This document shows positions 10,989 through 21,919 of a stretch of 64,000 bases of DNA, piece by piece; positions within the stretch are counted from its first letter, which is position 1; every line of letters begins with the position of its first letter. A model generated the notes under the pieces. That model was not told where the DNA came from and ran no database searches. It saw nothing but the letters and a program-made list of their open reading frames with translations. This DNA is from Aspidapion aeneum. Lineage: Eukaryota > Arthropoda > Insecta > Coleoptera > Brentidae. The position numbers and the translations under genes are program-made. The stretch spans positions 71,546,912-71,610,911 of the forward strand of contig OY755039.1 of assembly GCA_963576565.1 (NCBI GenBank), in the 5' to 3' direction.

Positions 10989-11696
10989 CTAGTCTAAGTC
11001 TAAAAGCGCTGCAAATTCACCCCTTTCTGAGATACGGGTAGGTTCATCGACAAGCTGCGTTAGACCACAACTTATGGCAAAAGCTTCTGCTTCCCTGCCT
11101 TCATTATCTGTTTTGTTGTGGTGTTTTAGCCAGGGTATATTGTGGACGTTGAAATCGCCTAAAAAAACAATTTCCGCATGTGGATAGTTAGACTGTATAT
11201 TATCACAGTTTTCGGATAATATCGCAAAAAAGTTTTGATACTCGGTGTTACTTGGCGGTCGGTAGAGGCAGCAAATGAATTTGGTCGATGACTTTGAGGT
11301 GAATTTCAGCCATATGATATCAAGGTTCGCTGGTTCTAGCTTCTCCTCTCGATGACATGAAAGGTCATTTTTAATGTACACACAGATCCCAAAATTATGT
11401 CGAAATCGGTGGTGTAGGTCATAGCCGGGATAAAGATAGTTCACAATAGGTGTTGCAGAACTGATTTTAGTTTCAGTGAGAACAAGGATGTCAGGTCTTT
11501 GTTCTTCAAGATGTTGGTGAACTGATTTCATGTTGGTACTTAATCCTCTTATATTGCTAAAATCAATTCTGAGTTGAGTTTTTGGTCTTCTTTTAATATC
11601 TTTGCATGAAGGACCCCCAGGATCACCCGACGCCCGGAGATCCGAGTGGTCGGGTATTTTACCTCCGGAATATTTTGATCCTGGAAGCGCCATCAT
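10989..11696 (-). pseudogene. LINE ORF2 N-terminus: AP endonuclease, frameshifted
   Basis: The 235-codon frame holds most of an apurinic-like endonuclease domain, which nicks target DNA. FSNIRGLSTNMKSVHQHL begins the domain. LVLTETKI carries the catalytic Glu and FLGDFNVHN the GDFN motif. The frame ends just after DEPTRISERGEF, where a +/-1 shift occurs inside a short repeat (GACTTAGACTAGACTAACTA on the minus strand). The rest of the domain, including SDH, is in the next frame. This copy therefore cannot make a complete endonuclease-RT protein without frameshifting. Confidence 0.85.
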
Positions 11697-11726
11697 ACTA
11701 TCTGTTACTCATTGTTGGAACCGGAC

Positions 11727-11831
11727 TGCCAGCGCAGTAGCGGAACGTGGTGATACCACTTAGCGCTACTCACTTCTGGCATGGTGGTATCTCACCGGTC
11801 GACGCCCAGTGAGTAAAAAGCGTCTACCACC
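11727..11831 (-). promoter_or_regulatory. Highly structured LINE 5' leader (pseudoknot plus stacked stem)
   Basis: On the minus strand the leader opens GGTGGTA, which pairs with TACCACC (11783-11789). Inside, CTCACTGG (11806-11813) pairs with CCGGTGAG (11791-11798) to leave the loop GCGTCGA. GACGC (11820-11824) pairs with GCGTC in that loop, forming an H-type pseudoknot. A second domain stacks TGCCAG/CTGGCA, AGTAGCG/CGCTACT and GTGGT/ACCAC. The pairing is read by eye. A role in promoter function, RNA processing or translation start is inference. Confidence 0.55.
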
Positions 11832-11999
11832 TACCTATATTGGCCAAAATTTGGATTTTTTATCCTATAGTGCATCGTAAACATAGAGATAAATATTGCA
11901 AATACAAATAAATAGATATTTAAATTTTTACACGGTTCTGACACAGTTGTAGAGACCTTCAAAATGAGGTATCACTTTCCCGATTCAAAATATAGGGGC

Positions 12000-12288
12000 A
12001 GGGCCGCGCTCGCAGTTATGCCGTCCCGGGCAAAAAGGTAAAATGCCGCCCCTTCGTAACAAAAATTAAAAGCGATAAGGTAAACCATTTCCACAGCGGC
12101 GTAGCGTGAGCTGAGTCATCCATAGGTGAGTGCTTAAGGTAGTTCTTTGTGTATGAAGGGGTTTAGTTTAATTGATTTCTATATAGCAGATTTACTTCTT
12201 TTTTTTTTTTAATTATACAGCCGATTTGCCGCTGCCTCAATTTGCCGCCCCCTCAACTTGCCGCCCGTGCAGAGGCCCGGTTCGCCTG
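12000..12288. mobile_element. Small insertion in the right TIR arm
   Basis: The inverted left arm reads straight from CAAAATATAGGGG through about 30 bp to ACCTTTT.GTTGAAACAC. Here that join is replaced by about 290 bp starting GGGCCGCGCTCGCAG and ending CGCCTGGCG. The insert has TGCCGCCCC and TTGCCGCCC motifs but no clear TIR pair. Confidence 0.45.
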
Positions 12289-13010
12289 GCGTACCTTTTA
12301 GTTGAAACACTTTGTATGAAGTGTATGGGCTCATAGTGGAGAAATAATGTGTTAAATTTTAAAAAGAAATTATGACAGTATATTATTAGATATATTATTT
12401 CTAAAAATTTAGAAGAAATCTTCCAACTTTGCCCATTTAAAGTTTATTGTGTAGGAATATTCATGAAAGTAACTATCGAATAAAATTCACCCGTACATTG
12501 ATTTTTTATAACCTGGCACCCCCTGGCCCGCGCAGCAATGGCTAGAGAAGGTATTATTTTCGACGAAAAAATGTTTTATGAGATAACGTCGAAAATGTGT
12601 TATTTGGGTCTATTTTGACCTATCTTAACAATATCGTCGTCATGTCTTTCTGTGTGTGTGTGTGTGTCTGTCCGTAGCACGATAGCTCCTAAATTGCTGC
12701 ACCGATTTTCATAAAATTATAACGTAAAATAGTGTTCGACACTCTAACGAGCTGATTTTGGTCAAAATCCATTGATGGTAATAATGACAGTTTTTTGACA
12801 ATTAATTTTTTTTTAAAATGCTTAAACTTTTTAACCGAGCATCGCATCCATATGCGGTTTTCGGAATATAGGAGACTTTAAGCTAGAAAATTTGTATTAT
12901 AATCAAAAACTTTGTAGGAGCTTTAGTTTCTGAAATATTTACAAAAAAACTTTTTTCATGGCTTCACTTAAAGTGTGCTAATATGCGAGCTAGGAAGATA
13001 TTAAATAATA

Positions 13011-14017
13011 AAATTTCAAATAAAAAGCAGTCGATAAATAAAAAATTTTCCGTTGTTTTTAACCGCAATTGTCAAATTTGACTTGTGTACTGTTCAAACT
13101 ATGTCAATTTTATGTATGTGTACACCCTATTTTTTTATGAAATCTGCTCTTAAATAACTATTTAGTTTTAGTTTTGTTTAATAAGTATTTAAGATATTTA
13201 GTTGTGAAATTTTTAAATTATAATATTTATTTACTGCACTATGGAAATAATTTATGTATGATTTTATTAATGTCCCTGTAGTAGCAAAATACATAAAACT
13301 TTTCAGTTTGACCTTTTGGTAAATATCATGTTTATTTGTCAGTTATTATCATTTTAAAATGTCGTTTCAGAATGTCAATAATCCAGTAAAATTAAAAAAA
13401 AAATAAAGATCTTTATCAACGAATACCTCATAAATGAAACAAAAAAATTACTTAAAAGTAGATATTAATGCACATTTTAATAAATAAATAAAAAATTTGA
13501 CAGTATTGGTTTAAAATAATGTAAAAAATTTCATCTAATGCCTGCTTTTTATTTAAAAGTTTTATACTCAATGGTAAAAAAAGTAAAGGGGGTGTCTGGT
13601 TATAAAAAATCACACTATACACTCTCCACCTACATGTAACAGGTTATATTTAATCAATTAGGAATTTATCATATACAATTTTCATGATTTAATCAAAAAG
13701 TTTCAAAATCAAAAAATCTTGGAGCTTATTTAATAGGATTTTGATAGATCTTGCAAGCAATTTTTACGTTATATAATTTTTAACTATTGTTTTTTGAGTT
13801 TTTTTTTTCAAAAAATTTCAGTATTTTTTAATTATTTTGTTTATAATTTTTTTTTATTTTCCATGTAAAAGCAAATGGATTAACATTGAAATCCAATGTA
13901 TTGCATAGAAAGTCCACTCTACAAACAAAAAAGTTTCATAACTGGTTTAATTAGAAATATTTTTTTAAATAGCCTGTTAAGGTATCTACAGGCACTTTCA
14001 TGATATGGATATTGGGG
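13011..14017. other. AT-rich interior of the TIR element
   Basis: No gene is seen. A segment at 13588-13615 (GGGGGTGTCTGGTTATAAAA) is an inverted match to 12505-12531, just outside the left TIR, so a small internal duplication or rearrangement lies here. Confidence 0.4.
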
Positions 14018-14025
14018 GTTATTTG

Positions 14026-14183
14026 CAGTTGCGCACCCAGGAATATGTCGTGGAGGGGGGGGGGCATGATATTGTATTTTATACTATTTTTTTGTGTTTA
14101 TTCATAAAATATGTGGAAAATATCTAAAAATCAAAGGCTTGGGAGGGGCCCGGGCCCCGAGTCCCCCCCCTGGGTGCGCTCAT
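14026..14183. mobile_element. hAT-like MITE, 158 bp, 8-bp TSD with one mismatch
   Basis: The ends CAGTTGCGCACCCAGG and CCTGGGTGCGCTCAT form an inverted repeat centred on GCGCACCCAGG. Flanks GTTATTTG (14018-14025) and GTTATCTG (14184-14191) differ at one base. The interior has G-run and C-run blocks and a GGAAAATATCTAAAAA core, like the elements at 42158 and 19346. Confidence 0.65.
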
Positions 14184-15194
14184 GTTATCTGTGGCAAAAT
14201 TGTCAACATTAAAAATAGGAAATTCCTTTAAAAACATCACCCTTTACAAAAAAAAAATAAGTTGGCCCCCAAAAAAAAACCTAATGCTGACAGATGCGTC
14301 AATGTCACGCTTAAATAGAATAAATGCAATCTTAACTCTTTAATTTGAAACATTTTTTCAAATAACTCATAGTTATCAAGATATTTAGGGGTCCCGGTAC
14401 TTTTTCCTCACCCTATATTCATTGGAAAAATGCACAATACCTAACACCAAACTAAAAAGCTTTTTAAAAATATATTTTGATGGGCTTTAATAATTCAGTA
14501 TATTTTTAAAACTTCCTTTCCCAGAAGAGGTCTTGAAAAATAGAACAACTTTAGTAACATTTGGATCCAAATTGTGCAACATGTGAAGGGCCAATATTTG
14601 CAATTTTTTTCAAAAATTTGAATATAATGAATAAGATTTTATGTTTTGCCAAAAAAATTAATGGATCCATGACGGATCTGATACCTTCCTAGCTAGCCTA
14701 TTAGCACACTTCAAGTGCAGCCATGATATATCAGCCTAAAAAACAGTTTTTTGTGAATAAACTAAAGCTCCTACAAAGTTTTTGGTTATAACACAAATTA
14801 TTGAGCACAATGTAGTCTAGTATATTCCGAAAACCGCATATGTTGCGATACTCGGTTAACAAGTTATCATTTTTTAAATAAGCATTAATGGATTTTGGCC
14901 AAAATCTAATCAGCTCGTTAGTGTCGAAAACTATTTTATTTAAATATTTGATTAAAATCGGTTTCGTGGTTTAGCAGCTGTCGTGTTACGGACAGATATA
15001 CACACACAGACAGACATCACAACGATATTGCTAAAATAGGTCCACCCAAATAACACATTTTCGGCGTTGCACAAATTCGTTGAAAAAAATACCTTCTCTA
15101 GCCATTGCTGCGTGGGCTAGGAAGGTAAAAGGGAATTTTTCCAGTCAGGAAATGTGATTGCTGCACCGTATGTTGAGTGACCTGTTGTATCCCC

Positions 15195-17520
15195 CTAGAT
15201 AATTGTGAAAGATATTTTTAAATTATCCTAGATAGATTGGTAATAAATCACACAATTTTAAGTTACCGGCTGTGTGTCTCCAATTTTGTGACGGCATAAA
15301 TCCAAGGAAACAAAATCCAACAAACTTTGGATTATAACTTATTTTATAAATTAGTTTCACAGAAAAACTGTTAATACCTATGCTTTTTGTTTGCAATAGA
15401 ACACCAAGTAAGATGGTAAAGAAATGAGTTTCTTATCTTAAAAACCAACAGCGATATTAATTTTATAAAAATTACTAAAAAATATCAACTTTTTATACCC
15501 AAAAAAAGAAAATTGAGGAAGAAAGTTTTTAGACTACCCCAAATCGATTGGTGATGGATCACTCAATAGAAAGTCGCCTGGTGTTTGCCTCAAATTTGAG
15601 GAAGAGCGCCTTTGTGACGCCATAAATCCAAGATTGCAATTTTTTCCATCTCTTTCACAAACTTTTGCCATATAACTTTTACAGAAAAATTGTATAGGTT
15701 ATGATTTGTTTGTAATAGAACAGCAATTGAACTATCGTTTTAGTAAGCTTTATATCTCAAGAACTATAAAAGATATTGATATTTTCTTTAATATAAAAAA
15801 AATTTAAAAATGTAATATTGAGCAAAAAAGTTTAGACTACCCTTGATCGATTAGTGATAGATCCCTCAATGTTAATTCGCCAGGTGTTTACCTAAAATTT
15901 GAGTAGGAAGGCCTATATGACGTCATAAATCCAAAATGGCGGTATTTTCAATTTTTTTTACAAACTTTGCCTAATAACTTTTGCTAAATTGGTTTTACAG
16001 AAAACTGTAAATAAGATTTATGTTTGCAAGAGAACGACGATGAATATAGTAAAGAAATTAGCTTTATATGTATGTAGTAAACTAACAAATATATTAAAAA
16101 AATTTAAATAATAAAATATAGTAACATTTTTTAGCCAAAAAAAAAGTATCTTATCTTTGTTAGTTTTTAATGTATAAAGCGAAGTTCTTTACTACATTAA
16201 TTATTGCTCTCTTGCGAACTAAAAGCGTATTTACAGTTGTTAGCTCGCGCTAAAATTCGCGGTTTTTAAAAAAAATTTAAACCTCACAATTGGACTAGAA
16301 GCAAGGTATATTTTTCTGCGCTTGGGACATGCGCAACAAGAATCAGACAGATTCCTTCACGACCGCCTCGAGAAAATGGCGTGTTAATTACTTTCTCCAA
16401 TGTATTACAATTTTCTATACTTGAAAGTGCTCGGTTTGTGGACTAAAAATCATAGAACTGGTATCTTCAGCCCTTCAGCTACGTGGTGTTATCATTTGAT
16501 CCTGACAGGGGCCCCTGAGACGTGAAGAAACTGGCTGCATATCGGTGAGTGCTCTTGTTTTCGACTTTCAGTTGTGTAATTACAGCGATTTTCTTATGGA
16601 CCCTTAATTTTCTTGATTCTGTATCAATTATTATGTTTGTGCGCGATTTCGTTTAATAAAAATGTATCCAGTTCATTGCAGTTATCGTTTTTCTTACTCC
16701 GGGCCAACAACAGTTTTTCTGTAAACATTTAGCGAAAGTTATAAGCCAAAGTTTGTGAAAAAATATGAAAAAAGCGCCATATTGGATTTATGATGTCACA
16801 CAGGCTTTTTTGCTCAAATTGGAGGCAAACACTCAGCGATCGAGGGTATAGTCCAAAACTTTCTTGCTCCATCTAAAATTTTTATACCGTTTTTAATGTT
16901 TAAAAAAATAACAATATCTTTTTTAGTTCTTGAGACATAAAGCTTGTTAACAAGACAATTAAATTGCAGTTCTACTGTGAACACATTACAATTTTTCTCT
17001 AAGTTGTAATAGCAAAAGTAAAAAGAAAAATTTTGTATAAAAACATGGAAAAAATCGCATTTTTGGATTTATGACTTCACGCAGGCGCTCTTGCTCAAAT
17101 CTGAGGCAAATACCCGGTGACTTAAAATTGAGTGATCCATAGCCAATCGATTTGAGATAGTCTTAAACTTCCTTTTAAATTAATTTAAATAAAGTAAATA
17201 TTTTTTTGTGTAAAAAACAGTTACTATTATTTTGTTTTTTTTAAAATTAATATCTTTGTGAGTTTTTAAGATATAAAGCTAATTTCCTCACTATATTAAT
17301 TGATGTTCTCTTGCAAACAAAAAACGTATTGACAGTTTTTCTGTCAAATTAATTTAATGAAAGTTATTAGCCAAAATTTGTAAAAAAACATTAGAAAAGC
17401 CGCCATCTATTTATAACCTCACACAGGCCCTCCCACTCAAATTAGAGGAAAACCCCCGGTGACTTACAATTACTTACTTACTATCGATTTAAGGCAGTTT
17501 TAAAAAATCTTCCACAACTA
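15195..17520. repeat. Foldback array: three direct ~300-bp units then three inverted
   Basis: Units marked by GATTGGTGATGGATCACTC, CTCAAATTTGAGGAAG and CATAAATCCAAGATTG begin near 15233, 15546 and 15850. Inverted units follow, with GGATTTATGA-type and GCTCAAAT-type blocks near 16780, 17060 and 17400. The centre of symmetry is near 16140. A solo LTR sits in the first inverted unit. No coding region is present. Confidence 0.8.
16239..16709. mobile_element. Solo LTR (TGTTAG...CCAACA) with exact 5-bp TSD ACAGT
   Basis: The 471-bp block begins TGTTAGCTCGCGC and ends CCGGGCCAACA, with the TG...CA termini of an LTR, and is flanked on both sides by ACAGT (16234-16238 and 16710-16714). An AATAAA lies near 16657, as expected of a polyadenylation signal in an LTR. 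The sister unit at 17326-17345 preserves the unoccupied site, reading GACAGTTTTTCTGTC without interruption. No internal retroelement sequence adjoins it. The superfamily (BEL/Pao or Ty3) is not determined. Confidence 0.85.
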
Positions 17521-19517
17521 TCCCACGGGACACGCTTTATGATGATAAGCCTCTCAACTACTAGCAGGGAGCCACAAAAACGGATTTACATGAATTCACA
17601 AAGGCCTGGTTTTGTCATAGATATTTTTTTGCTAGACAAGACCGTAAGTTTCTGAGATAAATCCAGAAGTCATTCTTAATAGGACACCTTGTATTTGTAA
17701 CTTTTTCTAATTTTAAATAAAAAAGTACCAAAAATAAGTTCATACCGATGGGCCATCCTTTTCTCCTAATTTTCAAAGCATCCTTAAAAATTCCTTGGAT
17801 TACTGTACTATTCAAATGAGAATTAATTTGACAAAAGCAGCGATAGTCTTCTGAAAAAAAAAATATATAGTGACATCTGCAAAAATACTATTTTGTAAAA
17901 AAAAGTCTGACAACTTACAACCACCAAACTGATCTTGGCTGAAATTTGTCAGCTTTTTTCTGTATTTTGTATTTATTTTAACACTAGAAGTACTTCAAAA
18001 AAGTCGTTTAAATATTGTTAATCAGGAAACTAAATCCTGTAGGCAAAATAAATCTTTTTCGTGATCCCAGCTAAATCAAAATCTTTTACTATAATTTTAA
18101 GGGTTTAAATAAGTAAAGCTCATTGTTGAACTGTCAAGTTAATGAAGGAAGGGTTTTGTTTAAAGTCCTATTGACTTGACCCATAAAAAAAATCTGTGGC
18201 ATTATGGCAAAACTGGCAATACATGTATTTACTGGAGATTTACCATGTTTGTGTTTTTTATAATTCTTTGATAATTATTTGTTTTGTTAGATAAAACTGT
18301 CCACTTTTTTCTACCTCTAATAAGTGCAGGAGCCCTTGGTTGAAATCAATGGCATATATAAGGGGGGACTAGCCCCCCCCCCAAGATAAGATGTTATGTT
18401 ATTTATATTATTATATCTTTGTTAGTTTTTAAGATATAAAGCTAATTTCTTCACTATATTATTTGGTGTTCTCTTGCAAACAAAAATGTATTGACAGTTC
18501 TTCTGTCAAACTAATTTACTGAAAGTTATAAGCCAAAATTTACGGATTTACATGAATTCACAATGGCCTGATTATGTCTAAATATTTTTTTGCTAAATAG
18601 AAGACTGTAATAATTTCTGAGATAAATCCAGAAGTCATCCTAAATAGGACACCTTGTATTTGTAACCTTTTCTAATTTTAAATAAAAACGTACCAAAAAT
18701 AAGTTCATACCGATGGGCCATCCTCTTCCATAAAAAAAAAATTCATGGTTCATCATTCTGAAATGTTATCTAATTTTCAAAGCATCTTCAAAAATTCCTT
18801 GGATTACTGTACTATCCAAATGAGAATTAATTTGACAAAAGCAGCGAGTCTTCTGAAAACAAAATACAATAATTTATATAGTGACATCTGCAAAAATACT
18901 GTTTTGTAAAAAAAAGTCTGACAACTTACAACCAACCAAACTGATCTTCGCTGGCATTTGTCAGCTTTTTTCTGTATTTTGTATTTATTTCAACACTAGA
19001 AGTACTTCATTCGTTCATTTAATTTGCAAAAAAATCTTTTAAATATTGTTAATCAAGAAACTAAATCTTGTAGGCAAAATAAATCTTTCTTGTGATCCCA
19101 TCTAAATCAAAATCTTTGAATATAATTTTAAGGGTTTAAATAAGTAAAGCTGACCCATAAAAAAAATCTTTGGTATTATGGCAATACATTTACAAATTTC
19201 TTGGCAGTACCCCAAGGTTTACATGGCAAAACTGGCAATAAATGTACAAATTTTGGGTCAGCTGTTACCCCCTTGTATTGTTTTGTTAGATAAAACTGTA
19301 CACTTTTTTCTATCTCTAAGGAGTGCAGGAGCCCTTGGTTGAAATCAGTGGCATATATAAGGGGGGACTGGTCCCCCCTGAAGCTAAGATTTTTTTTAGA
19401 TATTTTCCACACAGTAATGAATAAAAACATAAAATAGCATAAAATATGGCATTATGGGGCATCAGGCCCCCCAAAACTGTCTCACCCCCAAAAAGCTTTT
19501 TTCTAAATATGGCACTG
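17255..19517 (+). repeat. Direct duplication, unit about 1.1 kb
   Basis: The sequence from TTTTTAAGATATAAAGCTAA through GGATTTACATGAATTCACAA, GTACCAAAAATAAGTTCATA and CAGGAGCCCTTGGTTGAAAT is present at 17255-18375 and again at 18413-19385 in the same order. Copies differ by substitutions and small indels. The second ends in a complete MITE at 19346-19517; the first has only its start. Confidence 0.8.
19346..19517. mobile_element. hAT-like MITE copy (CAGTGGCATATATAA end)
   Basis: It begins CAGTGGCATATATAAGGGGG and ends TAAATATGGCACTG, with the interior TTTTAGATATTTTCCACA. It is a diverged relative of 42158-42345. No exact TSD was found, perhaps because this copy lies at the edge of a duplicated segment. 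Confidence 0.65.
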
Positions 19518-20018
19518 CTAGAATATCAGATATACCTAGACCAAGGGGGTAACAACTGACCCAAAATTTGTGAATGTATTGCCAGTAATGCCATGTAAAT
19601 CTTGGGGTAATGCCAGAAAATAATACATGTAGTGCTGTAATGCCATGCTAATTTATATGAGTAATCCTGTAAGTTGTTTCCCCCTCAACCTAGACTTACA
19701 TACCTGGAAAAAGCAACTAATTATGGGACATGTATATTCATAATTAGTTAAAATGTGAAATCTAGGTATTATTTAATGTTTATTTATTTACTTACAGAAT
19801 TTTTTTTAATAGTTTTGATACATTTTAAGTATTCTGAATATAGTCGACACATACTATACAGTGAGTTTTGTAGTAGTTAAGCCACCAAAAATTTGCACAA
19901 AAATGTAAATAAATCTTCTCCATGTTCCCATTTTTTATGAACAGAAGTGATAAGTAATGAGACATATAAATAATAATAAAAAAAAACATAAAAAGGGAAA
20001 GTGTCTATTCTTTACTTC

Positions 20019-20466
20019 CGAGGGGTGAACAGCTAACCCAAAATGTGTACACCGATTGTGAAAATCCACAATCTTTTGTTAAGATTGTGTAAAGATTGTG
20101 GGGGATTGTGGTAAGGTTGTGAAAGATTGTGAGGGATTGTGGAGGACTGTGCAGCGGTGTAGCGTGCCTGAAGGGGCGGGGGGTTCAGGCCATCAAAAAA
20201 TCTTGTGACCAAAAAAAAAAAATAAATTGGATTGTGAGGGGTTGTGGTACGATTGTGACAGATTGTGAGTGATTGGGACAGACTGTGTAAATATTGTCAA
20301 GGATTGTGGGATGAAGGATTGTGAGTGATTGGGATGGATTGTGTAAAGATTGTGTGGGATTGTGAAGGATTGTGGTAAGATTGTGACAGATTCTGAGTGA
20401 TTGGGAGGGATTGTGTAAAGATTGTGAGAAATGTGTACACCGATTGTGAGAGCTGTTCACCCCTCG
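20019..20466. mobile_element. hAT-like MITE with a GATTGTG minisatellite core
   Basis: The 16-bp ends CGAGGGGTGAACAGCT and AGCTGTTCACCCCTCG are perfect inverted repeats. Flanking 8-mers TTTACTTC (20011-20018) and TCTACTTC (20467-20474) differ at one base. The core is a tandem array of 7-17 bp units such as GATTGTGAGGGATTGTGG and GATTGTGTAAA. The motif ATGTGTACACCGATTGTGA occurs next to both ends in the same orientation. Confidence 0.85.
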
Positions 20467-20474
20467 TCTACTTC

Positions 20475-20983
20475 CAATATTGTACCAATATGGTAGAATG
20501 AGGAGTATGAGCTAGAAAACTTAAAAAAATGTGCACCTACCTGTAGAAAGAAAGTACGTCTCCATGACCAAACGTGATTCGATCATAGGCTTGCACGGGG
20601 CCCAGTAAAGTGACCAACATTCATGGGATTTATACCATCCATCAATTTCCATTCTATTTCATAGACATACATGGTAGGTAGAATTAATTGAATGGTCAGT
20701 TCTATGGTTCACAACAGGTGATTTATTTTCAGCTTTAGCAGCGGTGAATGAACTTATTCCAACAAAAAACTGAAAAACATCATTAATCTGAGTTAGATTT
20801 CCAATTGCCTGTTGCCAATTGTATTTTTTACCACTTTTAAAGGTTGACAGCTCAACTTTTTTTTGGAGCCCAGTTTTTGTGTGCCTCAGGGTATGCCCAA
20901 CATGGTTCTAGCAGCCAAAAATACACAATAAAGAATCAAAAAACAAAAATTGACCCAACAACTTTAAGTCCAAAAAGAAACTA
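20475..20983. other. No feature recognised
   Basis: AT-rich sequence with no open frame resembling a known family and no clear repeat structure. Confidence 0.4.
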
Positions 20984-21919
20984 AAGCTGGGTTTATACAG
21001 AAACATAGCATGACATAACACAACATTACAGAAGGAAAATGGGTTTTTATACAAAAAATATAACATGACATAACATAAAAGCTTGGTCCAATCACAGTTT
21101 GACTTTTGTGTACAAGATTTTGGAACTTTCAGCTTAATTGATTGAACAGGTGCAGAGCTTCCCTGCTCTGTACAACAAGAAAGACAAGGATTATTCATCC
21201 ATCCAAAAGAAAGAAATAACACCACCTATGAAATTAACCAAAGAGCCATCCCCACATGTATTAGGGCTGAGCTTCAATTAAGTGCAATATTAACGAACAG
21301 CCAACCTTCTATATTTTCCTAAATATGCCTAATTAGCTTTTCTTAAACAAAAAAAAATATCAAAACCATCCAAACCGAGGGGTGATCAGCTGAATCAAAT
21401 TTGCACACTGTCCTACAGGACTTTAATAAATTTTTGGTCCTGTATAGTCCTTTACATGTCCTGTATAGTCCTGTACATACAAGTCCTGTATAGTCCTGTA
21501 CAAGTCCTGTATAGTCCTGCCTGTGGGGTCCTGTATAGTCCTGTGGCTGAAAAAGTGCCCATCTCATCACATCTTAACTCACATTTTTGTTAGAGAGCTG
21601 ATTTGCCTAGTACTTAATCATGCGTAGGGCACCCCTTAGGCGCCAGTACCCTTGTGGTCCTATATAGTCCTGTGGAGTCCTGTCCTCTAGAGTCCTGTAT
21701 AGTCCTATATAGTCCTGTGGGGTCCTGTACAAAAATTTGTACACCTACTGTGAGCAGCTGATCACCCCTCGATCCAAACACAATAAAAACATAGTTATGG
21801 TGAAAGATAAAAGTTGGGTAACTTTTATGTCTCATCTTATGTTATGCCATGCTATTTTTCTGCATAAAGCTCAACTCTGTTATGTTAAATCATGATATGT
21901 TCCTGTATAAACCCAGCTT
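20984..21919. mobile_element. MITE with AAGCTGGGTTTATACAG ends, split by a nested MITE
   Basis: AAGCTGGGTTTATACAG at the left is mirrored by CTGTATAAACCCAGCTT at the right. Further inverted matches run inward through CATAGCATGACATAACA-like blocks. The hAT-like element at 21376-21771 is inserted inside with an exact 8-bp duplication. Without it this element is about 530 bp. Confidence 0.75.
21376..21771. mobile_element. hAT-like MITE with a CCTGTATAGT minisatellite core, exact 8-bp TSD
   Basis: The ends CGAGGGGTGATCAGCT and AGCTGATCACCCCTCG match those of the element at 20019-20466. Exact 8-mers ATCCAAAC flank it (21368-21375 and 21772-21779). The right subterminal region (TTGTACACCTACTGTGAG) also resembles its relative's. 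The core is different: tandem 10-15 bp units of the type TCCTGTATAG. Confidence 0.9.

Larger units (their letters stand above)
8660..11831 (-). mobile_element. Near full-length CR1/Jockey-group LINE
   Basis: On the minus strand the element runs from a structured leader (11727-11831) through endonuclease and reverse transcriptase to a poly(A) tail, seen as a run of T at 8660-8675. At its 5' side the sequence switches to the TIR arm of the surrounding element at CTATATTGGCC. A leader followed directly by the endonuclease suggests a complete one-ORF element or one lacking a separate ORF1. The target-site duplication was not recognisable. One frameshift separates the two coding blocks. Confidence 0.8.
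3147..12500. mobile_element. Large old TIR element, heavily interrupted by nested insertions
   Basis: Sequence inward from 3147 (TGTACAGGGTGAT, then CTTCATGAATATT, then GGGGCAAAGTTG) reappears inverted at 12420-12500. The inner part 6636-7000 (GGTGTTTCAAC, CCCCTATATTTTGGAT, TTTTGGCCAATATT) reappears inverted at 11836-12310. Removing the foldback at 3330-6541, the insertion at 12000-12288 and the LINE at 8660-11831 gives two continuous, diverged arms of roughly 0.6-0.8 kb. That the two halves form one element is inference from the colinear order of the matches. The unassigned 189-codon frame at 7651-8220 lies inside it. Confidence 0.55.
12527..15122. mobile_element. 2.6-kb element with ~480-bp terminal inverted repeats
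   Basis: CCTGGCCCGCGCAGCAATGG at the left is mirrored by CCATTGCTGCGTGGGCTAGG at the right. The inverted match continues inward through AACACATTTTCG-like, CGAGCTGATTTTGG-like and AAAACCGCATATG-like blocks to about 13010 and 14650. The interior holds no supportable gene but contains a hAT-like MITE. Its terminal block contains microsatellite-like GTGTGTGTGT / CACACACAGACAGAC. Confidence 0.75.

Noticed and set aside
11727..11831. HDV-like or hammerhead self-cleaving ribozyme at the LINE 5' end
   Set aside because: The helix order does not match the HDV double pseudoknot (no strand of the second helix lies after the first closes), and hammerhead core words are absent. Kept only as a structured leader.
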